From: Fusarium oxysporum f. sp. lycopersici 4287
Taxonomy: Eukaryota > Ascomycota > Sordariomycetes > Hypocreales > Nectriaceae
Assembly (NCBI RefSeq): GCF_000149955.1
Contig: NC_030986.1
Coordinates: 1,010,787-1,074,786 of the forward strand
DNA: 64,000 bases
Direction: 5' to 3'
Under the pieces are notes generated by a model. The model was not told the origin of the DNA. It saw only the letters and a program-made list of their open reading frames with translations, and searched no databases. Shown here one piece after another: positions 34,687 through 46,992 of this stretch; within the stretch, counting starts at the first letter, position 1; every line of letters starts with the position of its first letter. A program made the translations under genes and the position numbers.

Positions 34687-36595
34687 ACAGACTTGATCAT
34701 GGTCAAAACTTACGAAATTCGACATATCTTCCGGCAGTCTGTAAGGGTGCCTTGCGATTCATGGGTGCTTCTCTGGGGATATGCTACAGGCAACATCTAT
34801 TTGATAGACACCGCAAGCTCCTTGCCACCTCCACGAGGTTGATTTTGGATATTGGCATCCTTGAGCCAGGCAGCAGCAATCACTTGCAGTTCCCAACTAT
34901 CCTCAGCACAGTATTCTGCGATCACGCCCCGATGATAAGATGATGCCTCGACTGCCACCCGGGATCTATAGAACGGGTGAACTCATGTCTGGGAGGGGGC
35001 TTCCGGATGAATGAGTGTTCATCATGAAGGATAAGATTGACACACAGAAATCAGGCTTGTTTTCAGAAGACACCTAGATTCCCCGTCTCTGGTGATAAGT
35101 TCCCAAGCCAAAGGCACTAGGATGCTGGGGGAACTTGGGGTGATCCTTGAGGAGGGGGTATGCATTCACCTGTCAACGCTGGTTCACTGATCCCAAGTCT
35201 GGCTGAAAAGAGGCAACAGAAGTGGTTTCGATTCGAGGACGATCTAATGAAGCCATCGCAGGTCGATCGAGAAATCCAAGTGTATTTTAGTTTATGAATC
35301 TCTTGCTACAGTAGCTCCTAGAGGATAGCTAGTCGGTGTAGTTCTCAGCATTGGTATGGAGCGACGATACAGGTGGCTATATACTTCATGTCGTCTTCCA
35401 TGGCTAATTCCTCAAACCTCCTCTGGACTTTCTAGTCAGGACAAAGAAAAATTACGTATCCATTGCGAGTTTACTGGCTTAATTTGAGCCCTCATGTGAA
35501 ACTTTTACAGCAATCATCATATGATAGTATAATTGTGGATATTTACTTGTGTCTGTCATTTGGAACTGCATATGCAGCAGAAGTGGATCTCATAAACTCA
35601 TGTCAATACCCTAGGCAACGAGATAAGAGCCCAAGAATCCAGAGAATGATGGTCCAGAACGCGGGAGGCTTGGTATGGACTCCAAGATTCCAAAGACTTG
35701 ATAAAGTTTAGATGTTGGCTGTCCTAATCAGCGGGTTTACCTATATTTAACTGTCTAATAGGCTAGACGCAGTACCGAGATGATGATTCTATTTAGACAC
35801 ATCTGGAGCTGAAGTGATTATAACCCACCTGGAACTTATGTATGTATGAGCTGCACAGTGGGACTCCCGCTCTGGGGCAGTCATCTTATAAGTCGACCAA
35901 TGAAACGCGACTTTGAGTTCGTGGAGACAAAGCCGTTGAAATTGTGAAATGATAGACATGACTCGACAATTGATTTATGAAGGTTACAGTTATGGATAGA
36001 GTTCAGATGGCGTTTGGCCGCTCAGTTTGTACGAGTAAAGAGATTTATTCGAAATGCCTGACGAAGGTAATTAATAGAAGGCATAGCCTGTAAGTGCGAA
36101 AGACTGTAGTAGGATGGCAATATGCAGGTTTGCGGTTGCCGTGGCTCTTATTGTTGTTGTTTTTATTGACGTTCCCTAACTTACAAGCTTTCTTCCCCTT
36201 CCCCTCCCCATCATCAACATCAGCAGCAGCATCTCTCCCCATTCACCATTGCTAGATATTTTGGTCGTTCCCGGTTTCATCAATTTTGATCACATCACAT
36301 CACATTGGCCTCTACAGTATCACACTCAGACAAGGCCCCGCTGTTGGCCGTCACCTTGATACATACTATTATCCCTGCTACTCGTGAAATTGCGCTCAGG
36401 TCCCTAGCTAATATTCCCTGGAATTTGAACACCTGGTGGCGCCTCAATCTCTAATCATTGTCTCTCAAGAGCCTCTCACAGCCCAGCCCTGGCTTTCTAG
36501 CCTCGCTGTTAGCCTAGGGGTCTCCCTCGGCTCCATCGAGAACTCCATCCAAGAGGCTCATTGTTCAGAGGCCATCCATATCCATATCCGCACCC
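34687..36595. other. Gene-free stretch of about 1.9 kb
   Basis: Follows DAD2 and precedes the next plus-strand gene. No convincing reading frame, RNA gene or repeat was seen. The last 300 bp before 36596 are CT-rich, as expected for a promoter and leader in this type of genome. Confidence 0.55.
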
Positions 36596-38738
36596 ATGGC
36601 TACTATCATGGGTCATCAACCCCAAATCCACCGTGCCACTAACGAGGCCCTGGCCTCTCCAGGGCCCGAGGCCAGCCAGGATGTTAATTTCATCGAGCCC
36701 AATTCTGATACACGTCCCTCTTCGATCCCCTCTCCCTCTCCGTCATCTCGAGGAATTCTTCAAGAGCTTCCAGCTGATCAAGTTCATAACAAGAGTCTTG
36801 CTTGGAACTCGTCTCGAAGGGAGAACAACCAAAACCAGCAATTGTACTTGAAGACTGGTCCTATCAAGCTGCCGACAAAGACGAACCCATCTCGAGGGCC
36901 ACGGCGCTCACTCATTGATTCTGACAGCTTCGAACTCCTCGATGCGGTTCCTGAAGAATCAATTGAATCCAGCGACTCTGATACTGCGCCCAGTGGGCCT
37001 TCAGCCTTAATTTCACACAAGCTACGCTCTCCAGGTTCGTTTCTTACGTCTTTCATCATGACTCCAAGTCACAGCTTGCAAATTTCCTTCGCTATTTGTA
37101 CAATCTGCTAACACTGCTCACAAAGGAACCACTGTCAATTCACACCCGTTGTTGGATGCAGAGCCTCAAATCGGACACAACTTAGAGAGTCATCTAGCAG
37201 GTCAGTTTGAATGGCTTCTGGCGTTTCCAGTGCCAGCAAGTACCGCCAAGGACCACGGCTCTTCCGACGACAGTGAGAACGATCGCCACGACGTCGAGAT
37301 CGCGGTTCATGGCTGCACTTTGCTGTCACGCCGTCCGGACCCCGCCAGCAATTCCGAAGCTGACGTCTTCAATCTTCTAGCCACACCATTGATTGCTGAG
37401 GAGTATCTGGCTTTGGGATTTGATCCTTCTCAAGTTAAGATGGCACTGCCTCCGCCTCCAGCATATGAGCTTCATCAAAATGTCCCACTTAAGATTCCCG
37501 AGGTCATCGAGACGGTAGAGCCTGTTTCGCCTTCTCTTACTTTGATTAGTGAGAGAGGCAGTAGTTACGCAGGCTCCTCTAGGACCGGATCCTTCTCGGT
37601 GCCTCGAATCGAGGACTCTTTCGAGGAACTTGATAAACTTGAGGATGAGCTCGAAGCCATTAAGGCTTTCACCCAACCACAACGCATTCCCGTGCCTGAG
37701 AATACTGCGCCCAGTAATAAACATCTCGAGCCACCCTCCACGGGTAAGAAGCCGACCGTTTCGAAGAGAGCATCAGTCATCGGCATGTCTTCCACAGTCC
37801 GTATCAAGCAGACTGAGAGACCACAGCTTCCTCTTCGACGATCAACCTCTCTGGTATTTAGAGACAAGAAGCAGGACGACTCTGACAATATGCCAAATTT
37901 GAAACCACAGACTGCACGCGGAAAGCTGACCAACTCTCAATCCGCACCATTGAAGGCGCCTGTCAAGTCTACGAAGCCTCCTACTGTCCCCAACTTTGAG
38001 CTTCCTGGTGAGGCTGTCTCTCGACGCCTGAAGGAACAGCGCGAGGCTCGTCGAGCCCAACAGGCTGAGGCTCAGAAAGCTTATGCGCCTCCTCCGAGAC
38101 CAAAGTCTAGTAAACCACTTACCAAGCCGAACTTCGAGCTTCCGGGGGAGGCGATCTCTCGCCGTAAACGTGAGGAGCGTGAGGCCCGGCTCAAGGCACA
38201 AGAAGAAGAGGAACAAAAGAAGCGGGAGTTCAAAGCGAGGCCTGTGCGTCATAGTTTAATGCCGGGTAGCATTCCGCGAGAAACGATTACCAGTCTTGCT
38301 CGACAAGGCAAGCTCCCGCAAGACGAGGCAACTAAGACATCAACCTCAACTAAAGTAAAGCGGATGTCAATGCAGGGCCCAAGACCACCCACCATGTCAG
38401 AGGCTCCGGTTACCCAGAGTCGAGGTCGCCTTTCCACTGCTACATCACGAGAAGATCTTAGCCGGGCCACCTCAACTTCTACAGGAAGCGGCGGTGGAAA
38501 GCGAACTACACTCACTGCAGAAGAGGCTTATCAACTGAGACTTCGTGGGAAGGAGATTTTTCAGCGAGACAACACAAGCTTCACACGAGACAGGGAGCGT
38601 GAGAGGCGCGAACGTGAAGAAGCAACACGTCTTGCTCGCGAGCAGGCTGCGGAGCGCTCTAGAATTGCGAGCAGGGAATGGGCAGAGAAGAAACGACGTA
38701 AGGAGTTGGCCATGCTGGAGTCCCTAAAGGGACACTGA
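36596..38738 (+). CDS. Unnamed charged protein with a duplicated PNFELPGEA motif
   Basis: Two exons, 36596-37034 and 37126-38738, 683 residues. I do not recognise a named family. The N-terminal 250 residues are Ser/Pro-rich with acidic patches (SIESSDSDTAPS). A block with PLIAEEYLALGFDPSQVKMALPPPPAYELH looks conserved. Two copies of PNFELPGEAxSRR followed by an Arg/Glu/Gln helix start at residues 435 and 481; the second continues into EEEEQKKREFKARPVR, which is reminiscent of TPX2-like microtubule-protein repeats (weak, by eye). The C-terminus is a long charged helix (RDRERERREREEATRLAREQA). This composition suggests a cytoskeletal or nuclear scaffold, but that is inference. The start is the first in-frame ATG, with context ACCCATGG. 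Confidence 0.75.
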
Positions 38739-40042
38739 TCGTTTTGAAGACAGGCAAGTGCTTGGTCTCACATTTTGCAAAGGCCTTTTCTCGTGGAGTA
38801 GAGGCATTTCTTACTCCCTAATTATTTGCCTTAAGCCTGGAGTTTGGAAGGCTTGGAGTTATAGCACTGGTTATGTGCACTTTTGTTATTGCGACATTGT
38901 TGCTTCGAAGGTTTTATCTTTAGGCGTTTGCCCGTTGGTTTCGAAGGACATTGGCGTACCAGAGAACATTCACGCAGCCAGAGATTGTACCGCTGTACGC
39001 TGCTGCAAAACGTAGTTTCAGAGACTATCATCAGATCATAAAATCACAGAATTGTTTTGCATGTCTTTTCGTTTCCCTCATCCAAAGAGTGCCATATAGA
39101 CTGATTAGTATTGGCTTGATAGGCGTTAGCATCCGTACAAGAACTGGGAGGCCGGCCACTTGAGGTATCTGTCGACCAGCATTGGCATCAGGGAAGCTCA
39201 CTTGTATCTCAGGAACAAGCCTTGCTTTTCTCTCAAATGCCTCAATAAAGCCCCAAGTTCCTTCTCTGTGACGCCCATGTCAAACACGTACGGTTCTATA
39301 GTTATACACTAGGTATTCAAACAAAGAGACAAGAGGTATGGAGATGTAGATGATTGGCAGTTTGAGGCTCAGAACTGGCGTCACTTGCATCACGCTGTGA
39401 ACAACTGGTCGTACAAGTACTGTTACATAACATTTAGCATTTCATCAATTCGCTTGCTATATACCTCTATAAATCCACGTTTCAACATTGTTCAACCGCT
39501 GACTTCTAGAAGACCACACCAAATCCCCTTAAACAACTCATCTGACACACCATCCACCACTATTCAACTTGGACATAACTTTTTTACACCTCCTCTTAAC
39601 CCAAATATTACCAGGCGAATAATAATTGCCCTTTCAATCATCCCAGACAGAGGGCAAGATAACTCCATCGTTCCTCATATGTACAGATTCCACCTCATGA
39701 TGTAAACATATCCAAGGGGTGCCACCCTGTCGTTGGTGCCCTTTGAAGCGAGATAGGAAGAAAGAAAAAGAACCAGAAATACTCCGTTTTGAAGATGTGG
39801 TAATCAAAAAGGAAAAGGATCCCCGGATGAGACTCAGAGATCCGGAAAAAGTGAGTGATTAAGTTGCAACCTATTCAACGTAGGTGATTGGTGAAATAAA
39901 GGAGATGCCGGAAGTGTGAAACGCCATTCGAGTGCATATTCCACCTCCTAGCGAGAGTTATCGAAAGGCGTGGGTATCTTTCTAGAGACATAGGAAAGGT
40001 CGTGGTGACCGAATTCGGTAGCACGGAGGATCAAGTGAGAGT
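38739..40042. other. Gene-free stretch between convergent genes
   Basis: About 1.3 kb holding two 3' ends. AT-rich at 39380-39700. No gene, RNA or repeat recognised. Confidence 0.55.
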
Positions 40043-41368
40043 TTAAAAGTTTTGTGAAATACCCGCGCTCTGCTGTGGGTAGTGAGACGGGTTCTCAATG
40101 CGTGTGTTTCGTCGTGCCGGGTTATCGCGAATAACTGCCTGTTGTGGCCCGTTGTCGCTATAGGGGTTCTGTGAGTATTGGTCGTAGTACCCGTTACCAG
40201 CGCCATATGGTACTCCCATGGGGTCCGAAGCATCGGATCGGCCAGCAGCACTATAAGAGGAGGAAGCGTTGGATGGTCCACGATGTACATCTGCGCCGCG
40301 GTTGTTGGCAGCAGACGGGCCCATTGCTCCGAGAATTTCGCCCTCTGGCGAGTGTGAACCATCCATAAGAGGCTCGCCAGAGCGACCGTCTGACATGTTG
40401 CCTCGAGTAGGCGAAGTAATATCTGAGTAGGCTCCAGTGACACCACCAGACAAAGTAGTGGAAGCCTTGCGGCCAGTAGAGCCAAGGGTAGTGTTGCCCC
40501 AGCCACGGTAACCGGAAGAGCCATCTTCCCGCATCTCATAGCCACCATCTGCCATTCCAACTGCAGGGATCGTGGGGTCGGCGTTGGGGTTGTAGGCATA
40601 ATCCTCAACTTCCTTTCGTCGCTCCTCTTCGGCTTGTCGTCGAGTTTTGCGCTTCTTCCACCAGAATAAACCGAGGAGCGCAAGGATGGCAATCGCAGCA
40701 ATTGGCACAGCAACGCCGATAGCAACTTTGCTCTTCTGGCTCAGACCACCACCTCCATTTCCGCTGCCACTACCACCGATGGCATCAGCATCGTCAGTAC
40801 TGGTGGCGGAAGCGGAGGCCTCGGTAGCGGTAACTCTCTGTGTACGAATCGCGGTAACCAAAACAATGCTCGTTTCAGGTCCCTGACTACCCGTTACGGT
40901 GACAATAGTCGACAAAACCTCAGATGTAGTAATTTCAGTGGCAGACGCCTCGTTATTTTCCGTAGTGCTCTGTCGATCATTGCTGTCATCGGTTGAGGAT
41001 GCGTCTGCCGCCTCTGTAGTTGGGTTTGCTTGAGTAGACCTGCTGGAGCTCGTCGGTGAGGGCGAGGGGTCGCCGGAAGAAGGCGATGCATTATCCGATG
41101 TTGGCGCAGGTGCAGCTGTTTCAGAGGCACTGGCGTTATCGGATGCTTGGCTCGCATCATTAGTCGCTGGTTGTGTTTCGTCGGCGGATGGGCTCGGCTG
41201 CGTGGCCGAAGGACTGTTATTTGAAGCTGGGTTCGAAGTTGCGGGCTGTGCTGGTGATGAGTTCTCAGCAGGAGACGAAGGTTGGTTGGCGTTGCTGTTA
41301 TTGTCGACAGAGGATGGGTTAGGAGCCGACGCCTCTGTGGGCTGGGTGCCCTGACCCGGCGTGGACAT
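40043..41368 (-). CDS. Single-pass membrane protein with mucin-like ectodomain (Mid2/Skg6 type)
   Basis: Single exon, 441 residues from MSTPGQGTQ. Residues 1-200 are almost only Ser, Thr, Pro, Ala, Asn and Asp, the kind of region that fungi O-mannosylate outside the cell. One helix at about 215-237 (VAIGVAVPIAAIAILALLGL) is followed by WWKKRKTRRQ, so the tail is cytosolic. The 200-residue tail is Gly/Ser/Tyr-rich. The layout matches cell-wall stress sensors of the Mid2/Wsc type, but there is no visible N-terminal signal peptide; the helix may act as a signal anchor with the N-terminus outside. The frame is open upstream to an ATG at 41497, but that extension does not resemble a signal peptide. 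Role as a wall sensor is inference from architecture. Confidence 0.75.
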   Translation of the reverse strand: MSTPGQGTQPTEASAPNPSSVDNNSNANQPSSPAENSSPAQPATSNPASNNSPSATQPSPSADETQPATNDASQASDNASASETAAPAPTSDNASPSSGDPSPSPTSSSRSTQANPTTEAADASSTDDSNDRQSTTENNEASATEITTSEVLSTIVTVTGSQGPETSIVLVTAIRTQRVTATEASASATSTDDADAIGGSGSGNGGGGLSQKSKVAIGVAVPIAAIAILALLGLFWWKKRKTRRQAEEERRKEVEDYAYNPNADPTIPAVGMADGGYEMREDGSSGYRGWGNTTLGSTGRKASTTLSGGVTGAYSDITSPTRGNMSDGRSGEPLMDGSHSPEGEILGAMGPSAANNRGADVHRGPSNASSSYSAAGRSDASDPMGVPYGAGNGYYDQYSQNPYSDNGPQQAVIRDNPARRNTRIENPSHYPQQSAGISQNF

Positions 41369-44300
41369 GGCTAAGTCTAGCGTGCTCACGACGGGGAGTT
41401 GTCTATGATCGAGAATCATGTTAGCGACAAGGCAAGAATCGCATTGAGAATTGAGGGTATTCAGAATGTGGTCAAGAATAGTGAGAACGTGTAACAAGGG
41501 AGATGGTGCAGCAACGAATCAAGTCAATCAACACAAGGGGGTCATTGATGGATTAGACGTGATAAGGTCGGAATGATGGGAGACAATATTGGCGACAAGT
41601 TTCATCCAAACTGGGACCTCAAATTGACTTGTATGGGGATCGTCGAGGGAGAATTGGATTGAAGGATTGATAGTGAATAACGAGCAGCAGGGACAATTGC
41701 ATCGGATTGGATGCAATGTATCGTGACACGGCGTACCTTTGGAACTGTTGACCGACCGTCGATCCGTTTGAGAATAAGGAGTAACGAGGTTATTCGCTAA
41801 GGAAGACGCGTCGAGAGTGATTAAGCGATATTTCGAAATTGACCTGGTGATGTATGAGAAGAAGTGAAGTAAAGGAGAAGCGAAGATTAAGATGAAAGGC
41901 GAGAATGAGAGCGAGAATGAGGTTGGCTAGAACTGGGCCGAGCTGGGCTGGGTTGGGTGAGTGATTGGATTTGGAAGGTCGGGGGTGAGACTGAGACAGA
42001 AAACACAGACGACACGGGCAGCAAAGAGCCCAACTGAAAGGTACTAGCGGCCGCTGGAGGTCAGTTCGGGGTGGAGGCCTTTACTGGGTCGACCACTGGC
42101 CGGGACCTGAGCCTGGGGCCATGAACCTAAACTTCCAGGGCAGGGCTGCCATGGACTTGGAGGAGGGCCTGAGCAAAAGATCCAGTTCTTTTTTCGCCTT
42201 CTTCCAAGGCTCTTGTTGATCGGGCTTGAGATTGGATTTGACGTAACGTAACAAGAGCAACGTACCTAACAGAGTTTGTGCCTGCTATACAAAAGCTTAA
42301 TTGAATTGCAATTCAAACTCAACTTCAACTTTTCATCGACCGTTAGTTTAGCCTAAAATTTTATTTCTCACTTTTGAGAACGGCGACTAAAAATAAAGGG
42401 AAAACGGGTGCCGGTTTGCTTTCGGGAGGCGTATACGCCATCCAGGTCCACTCGTCTTGGGGCAGGAAGAGTCAAGATCAACAAACGACAAGACAAAACG
42501 TATTGTACGTGTGTAATATGAAAGAGAGAAAGAAACAGCAAAGGCAGAAGGAAGAAATGTGCCACGCGATAGTCGTTGAATCAGCATCGGGCCTTTAGAC
42601 ACAGCCATTTTCTACTCAAAAGTCTAATGGAAGACGATTATATTCCTCAGCCACATTCACCCAGCTAATTAGGTATCGCCATTTCTCTCGATTTGTCTTT
42701 TAGCCGGGGTCTCTTGGCGTAGAGACCCCCAAGACGATATACGAGCCACCCAGCGAGGCAGTGACTCTTTGGGTTGTGTTGGCTTCGGGACGATCAATGG
42801 AGCGACGAGACCTGAAAACGTTAGAGGGCAAGATTCAATTATTCAGAGTTATCTGTACAGTATTGTGATATACACAATTATTTGTTTGTTGACATTAATT
42901 TCTAGACATATAACTAACGTTCCGTCTCCCTTGCATCGGCACGAGGGGCTGTAATTTCCCCTGCAGCGCATCCAAATGTAAAGGCTCAACCCACAAGACG
43001 TCGACCACCACCAACAGCTGTAGACTCATAATACAAGAACAATTATATGAACCTGTCTGTTGAAGAAGAAGAGAGAAAAAAGTCTTTAGGACCCCATCAA
43101 GATTGATTGTCGTTTCACCACATGGCTCAACACGTCATGATGATGAAGCCAAGTAATTAATCCCTTCATCTCTAGTTCCACTGACAGATTCCAAGAGGCC
43201 TCTCAATAAACTTTATTAAATACCTCGCAGACATTACTCTTCTCTTTTGAGCCAATTCGAGGGGTTAGTCGTGAGTAAGATCACATGTTGGTTGGCATTC
43301 AAGTATTTCTATAGCGTGCCGGGAACCCTTTAATCTCAACCTGCAGCAATGGAATGTCATTCTGATGTACGTCTGCACTCATCGGGCACAATCTAGACTC
43401 TACTTTCCTATCTGATCTGATCAAATCTCCTCGGCTGAAGGTCTCAAAAGTGATATCTTGCGTCCTCACGTGCCTCAGTCTTAACGGACGGATTGTATGC
43501 TCTGCTCTGTTGTAATCTCGGAGCCATGTCCTGAAGAGTCGATGCGATGCGACGCTGGCTCTTAACAAAGACCAACGCTCACGTGGAGGGAAGGCTTGAG
43601 ATCGAATTGCATTTTGAATTGAAAAGCTTCTCTACAAATTGGAATGTCAAATCTGAGACATCCACGTTTCTCTATTTTGATATTGGAAGAGGATAGAGAG
43701 GGAATCTGGTCTAAGACGCTGCGTACGCGTGACTTAAATCAGCCCTCTAGCCTCCTACAGGAATCCTCATTCTTCTATGACCTAGGCAATTTGACTCAGC
43801 GATTGAACGTCAACTTGGTAGGCCATTTTACATACAAACAAATCAACGAATTCGTTAATAATATCTACCAATTGCTACTGGGAGCTTCAGTATCCTCTCA
43901 TCGCAGCTTAGTTCTTTGTTCGCTCTGCCCCGGTGGCGTTGGCCTCCGCAACGACTAAAGCACAGCTTTGACCAAAAATAGTAACTTGATCGCGTGTCGT
44001 CGTATCGCCCCCAGGAACAAAGCCTTGATTCGACAGACACCGCTGATCTTGGGTATCCACGATATCAAACTCTTCTTTTAGATCTGCCAATCGTGTTATG
44101 CCTTGCTTGAGTGATATTCCATAAATATCATAACTAACTTCACTTAATACGGGAGGATCGGTGGTGGTGCGATACTGGCGCGCCTAATGACCCAACAGGA
44201 GACACATATCATTCGAGCTGCCCTTTTGGGACTTTCACGAACTAGTTACCTAGACTCAGATCGTCATAATCTATACATGGACAAATTCACGCATCTCACA

Positions 44301-44688
44301 ATACTTTCTCATCCAGTTCCAAATAAGTAGTAGAATGGTAGAAACAAGATGGCCATGTTGAAGTGATCAACGCCAGATCCAATTGACCTATATACAACGG
44401 CCGAACGTACGTTGTCCGAGCCGGCAGTCGTCATCTAGTTTGTCGTGTGGTTTCCAAAGACCTTCTATAATATGCAAGCCTGCAGGTTCCCAGTGTGAAA
44501 GAAAATATCGCAAGACATCATGACCCTAAAATACGCCCTTGAAGTGAAGAAATGTATAAAGTTGACCAAGACCGGCGCACGCTGTGTAATGCAATGTCAA
44601 AAAGACAACGCTAAGAAAGTTTTTTGACAAGTCAGTGGCAGCCCATGCATAGACGAATCCACTGAATGAGTTGATGCGCTACCTTTTA
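41369..44688. other. Gene-free stretch of about 3.3 kb
   Basis: Between two minus-strand genes. The left 700 bp is the likely promoter and leader of the mucin-like gene. TTGAATTGCAATTCAA at 42301-42316 is a perfect 16 bp palindrome. The rest is ordinary intergenic DNA without a supported gene. Confidence 0.55.
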
Positions 44689-46992
44689 TCAAGGTCGAAT
44701 TCCCCATGAAGGCTTCAATGTATCTTGCAGCGCTTGTTGGGTGAACACTTGGTCGCCAGGCAGGCGACTTACACGTCCAGCTCCGCCGCGGATGGCACCA
44801 AGCTGAGCCTGAGACATGCCGCTGCGGTTACTCCTGATGCTTCCAGCGTCGCTCATGTTGTCGGAATCCTTGAATCTCTTGGGAGGTGCGAAGTCAAGTC
44901 CAGTGAATGTGCTGGATTTGCGGAGAAGATGGCTGTTGCACATTAGCTAAAGTTTATCTGATTGCGTAGTGGCGTAAAACTTACGGGCTGGGTAGAGCAG
45001 TCAGCTCCTCAAAAGGCGAGACAAGAGTCTGAGCAGCAGGAACAGAGGGGGAGTAAGGTCGTCGCTCGCCGAAGGGACTTTGAGAGCGACCAGCTGCAGT
45101 GTCACGGATGGTGTTGGGAGGAGCAAAGTCAGCAGCGTTGATGAGAGCGATGTTATCATCCTTGAGCTTGGAGGGAGTTGGAAGAGTGGTCAAGGGTGCG
45201 GGTGGTGGAAGTCTCTTCCTGGGGGGTTGTCGGATTCGCGCTGAGGCTGAAGAATCAGGTCGAGGGCCAAGAGCAGAACCAGCGCGGGAACGTCCTCCAG
45301 GTCCGCTCTGGTAGCTCATACCACCGATAGAACCGTTGGGACCACGAGGACGAGGTCCGGGACGACCAGGACCAGGGCGGCGGCCAGCTGGGGGAGGTGT
45401 CATAGCACGGCGAGTGACGGGCTGGGCGTAGGGCATGACGAAGGCATTTGTCTCAGGATCAAAGTAAGCTTGATCACCGCCCATCATATAGCCTTGGTCA
45501 ACATCCTCGTAATACTGAGGGCCGGCTCTGCCCTGAGCTATTGGGGGCATGGGGGGCATAGGCGGGGGTGCCTCCTTGGTATCCTCGAAATACTCCTTGT
45601 AGAAAGAACGGATACGGTTGGCACGGTATTCGGGGTCCTCAGACTCTGTGATCTCATCCGGAGGAAGGGGACGGAATCCGACTGAGAGTCTCTTGTTATC
45701 CTGCTGGGGAACTCCTAGGCCTTGGTACTGAGGTGTATCCTCCACGAATGAGGTACGTTGCATGGTGCGACCACGGGAATCGTCCTCATGGTCTTCGTAG
45801 TAACTTGAAATGTCAGCCGCGGGGGTGTAGGACTGATAGTTGGAACCATCACTTTGGCGGTCGTGAGGGAGAGGAGCGGACTTGGGAGCATCAGGGGAAG
45901 TCACAGTTGGGGATTTAGGCTGAGGAAGAGAGAAGTTCAAACCCAGACCAGTGGCCTCATGCTCCCTGGCAGGAGGTAGAGGGAAATCGTTGGCGGGCTC
46001 CGAGGAGAAGTTGGGCAACTCAAACTCGGGAGTCTTGCTCCTCACTGCGGGAGGTGGCTGTACGGAGGCGCCGTCACGCTTCTCATCAAAATCGGAAACC
46101 ACTCCAATCTCAGGAATGATTGCAGTAGGCTGGAATCCATCCTTCTCGTCGAAGTGAGAGTTTGGCTGGTGAGTTGGCGCAGGCGCCTTGGGAGTGCCGA
46201 AAGGATCGACCTTGGAGTCGGTGGCAGAAACAGGCGTCTCAGGCAGGGAGTTCATGCGAGATGGGGGCATCTTCATGCTACCAGGCTTGCCAGAGTTACG
46301 AGGACTACTGAATTTAGTATTGTGCGAGAGGGAATCCTTGGGATTAAAGGACCGCAATGAGCCGGTCTCGCTTTGCGTGATGGTCGCGACATACTGGTAA
46401 GGGTCCTGGTTATCATTTCCCAAAGACTTAGCCAACGAGTTGAGCGACTCTCGCGACTCCTGCAGACCGGGTGGCAGCAGGTAGGGCGAAGAGAGGTTCA
46501 TGTCCATCGAGAGCTGACTGGGTTTATGGTTGAGGCCCTTCTCACCCCCTCCCATAAAGAGACTTCGGCGGGCAGACTTCTTTCCGCCGGCACCGTCGAG
46601 GCCAAAGTCCAGGCTCTTGTGAGGATCATTCGCATCCTCAAGCATCTGCCTCTTCATGTTCTTACGGTGGAGGTAGTACAAGAAGATTGCGATCAGAACG
46701 ATAGGAACCCTACACATAACATGGTCAGCATACCGCGATCCAGTTGACCATCCGAAACCGAAAAAACAAAGGCGTAGTTGGTAGCATACACAATAGCGAC
46801 AACGATGGGAACTACCAAGTTCGTGTTGGCGCTGGCTGCTGCACAACTGTCCGTGTCTTGGCAGTTCTCTCGGGTGACGAGTCGGCGAAAGATCGAGGAA
46901 GACAATGCGACTCCATTCTGGGAAGCTGAAGAGACATCTTCAATGTTGGTGCGAGGTCGAAGGCGAGCACCTTCGTAATGAGCGATCCCCAT
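44689..46992 (-). CDS. Skg6/Tos2-type single-pass membrane protein
   Basis: Three exons, 46790-46992, 44985-46709 and 44689-44932, 723 residues. A short ectodomain of about 58 residues with ENCQDTDSC precedes one helix (LVVPIVVAIVVPIVLIAIFLYYL, built across the first splice), then basic HRKNMKRQ and the block DANDPHKSLDFGLD, which I associate with the fungal Skg6/Tos2 family (yeast members sit at polarised growth sites and the bud neck). The long cytosolic part is Pro/Ser-rich with EAPPPMPPMPP and PGRRPGPGRPGPRPRG segments that could bind SH3 or WW domains. No catalytic domain is seen. Inferred role: membrane anchor for polarity or septation factors at the hyphal tip or septum. Confidence 0.78.

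Noticed and set aside
42301..42316. Perfect 16 bp palindrome TTGAATTGCAATTCAA
   Set aside because: About one such palindrome is expected by chance in a window of this size, and it is in AT-rich intergenic DNA far from a start codon.
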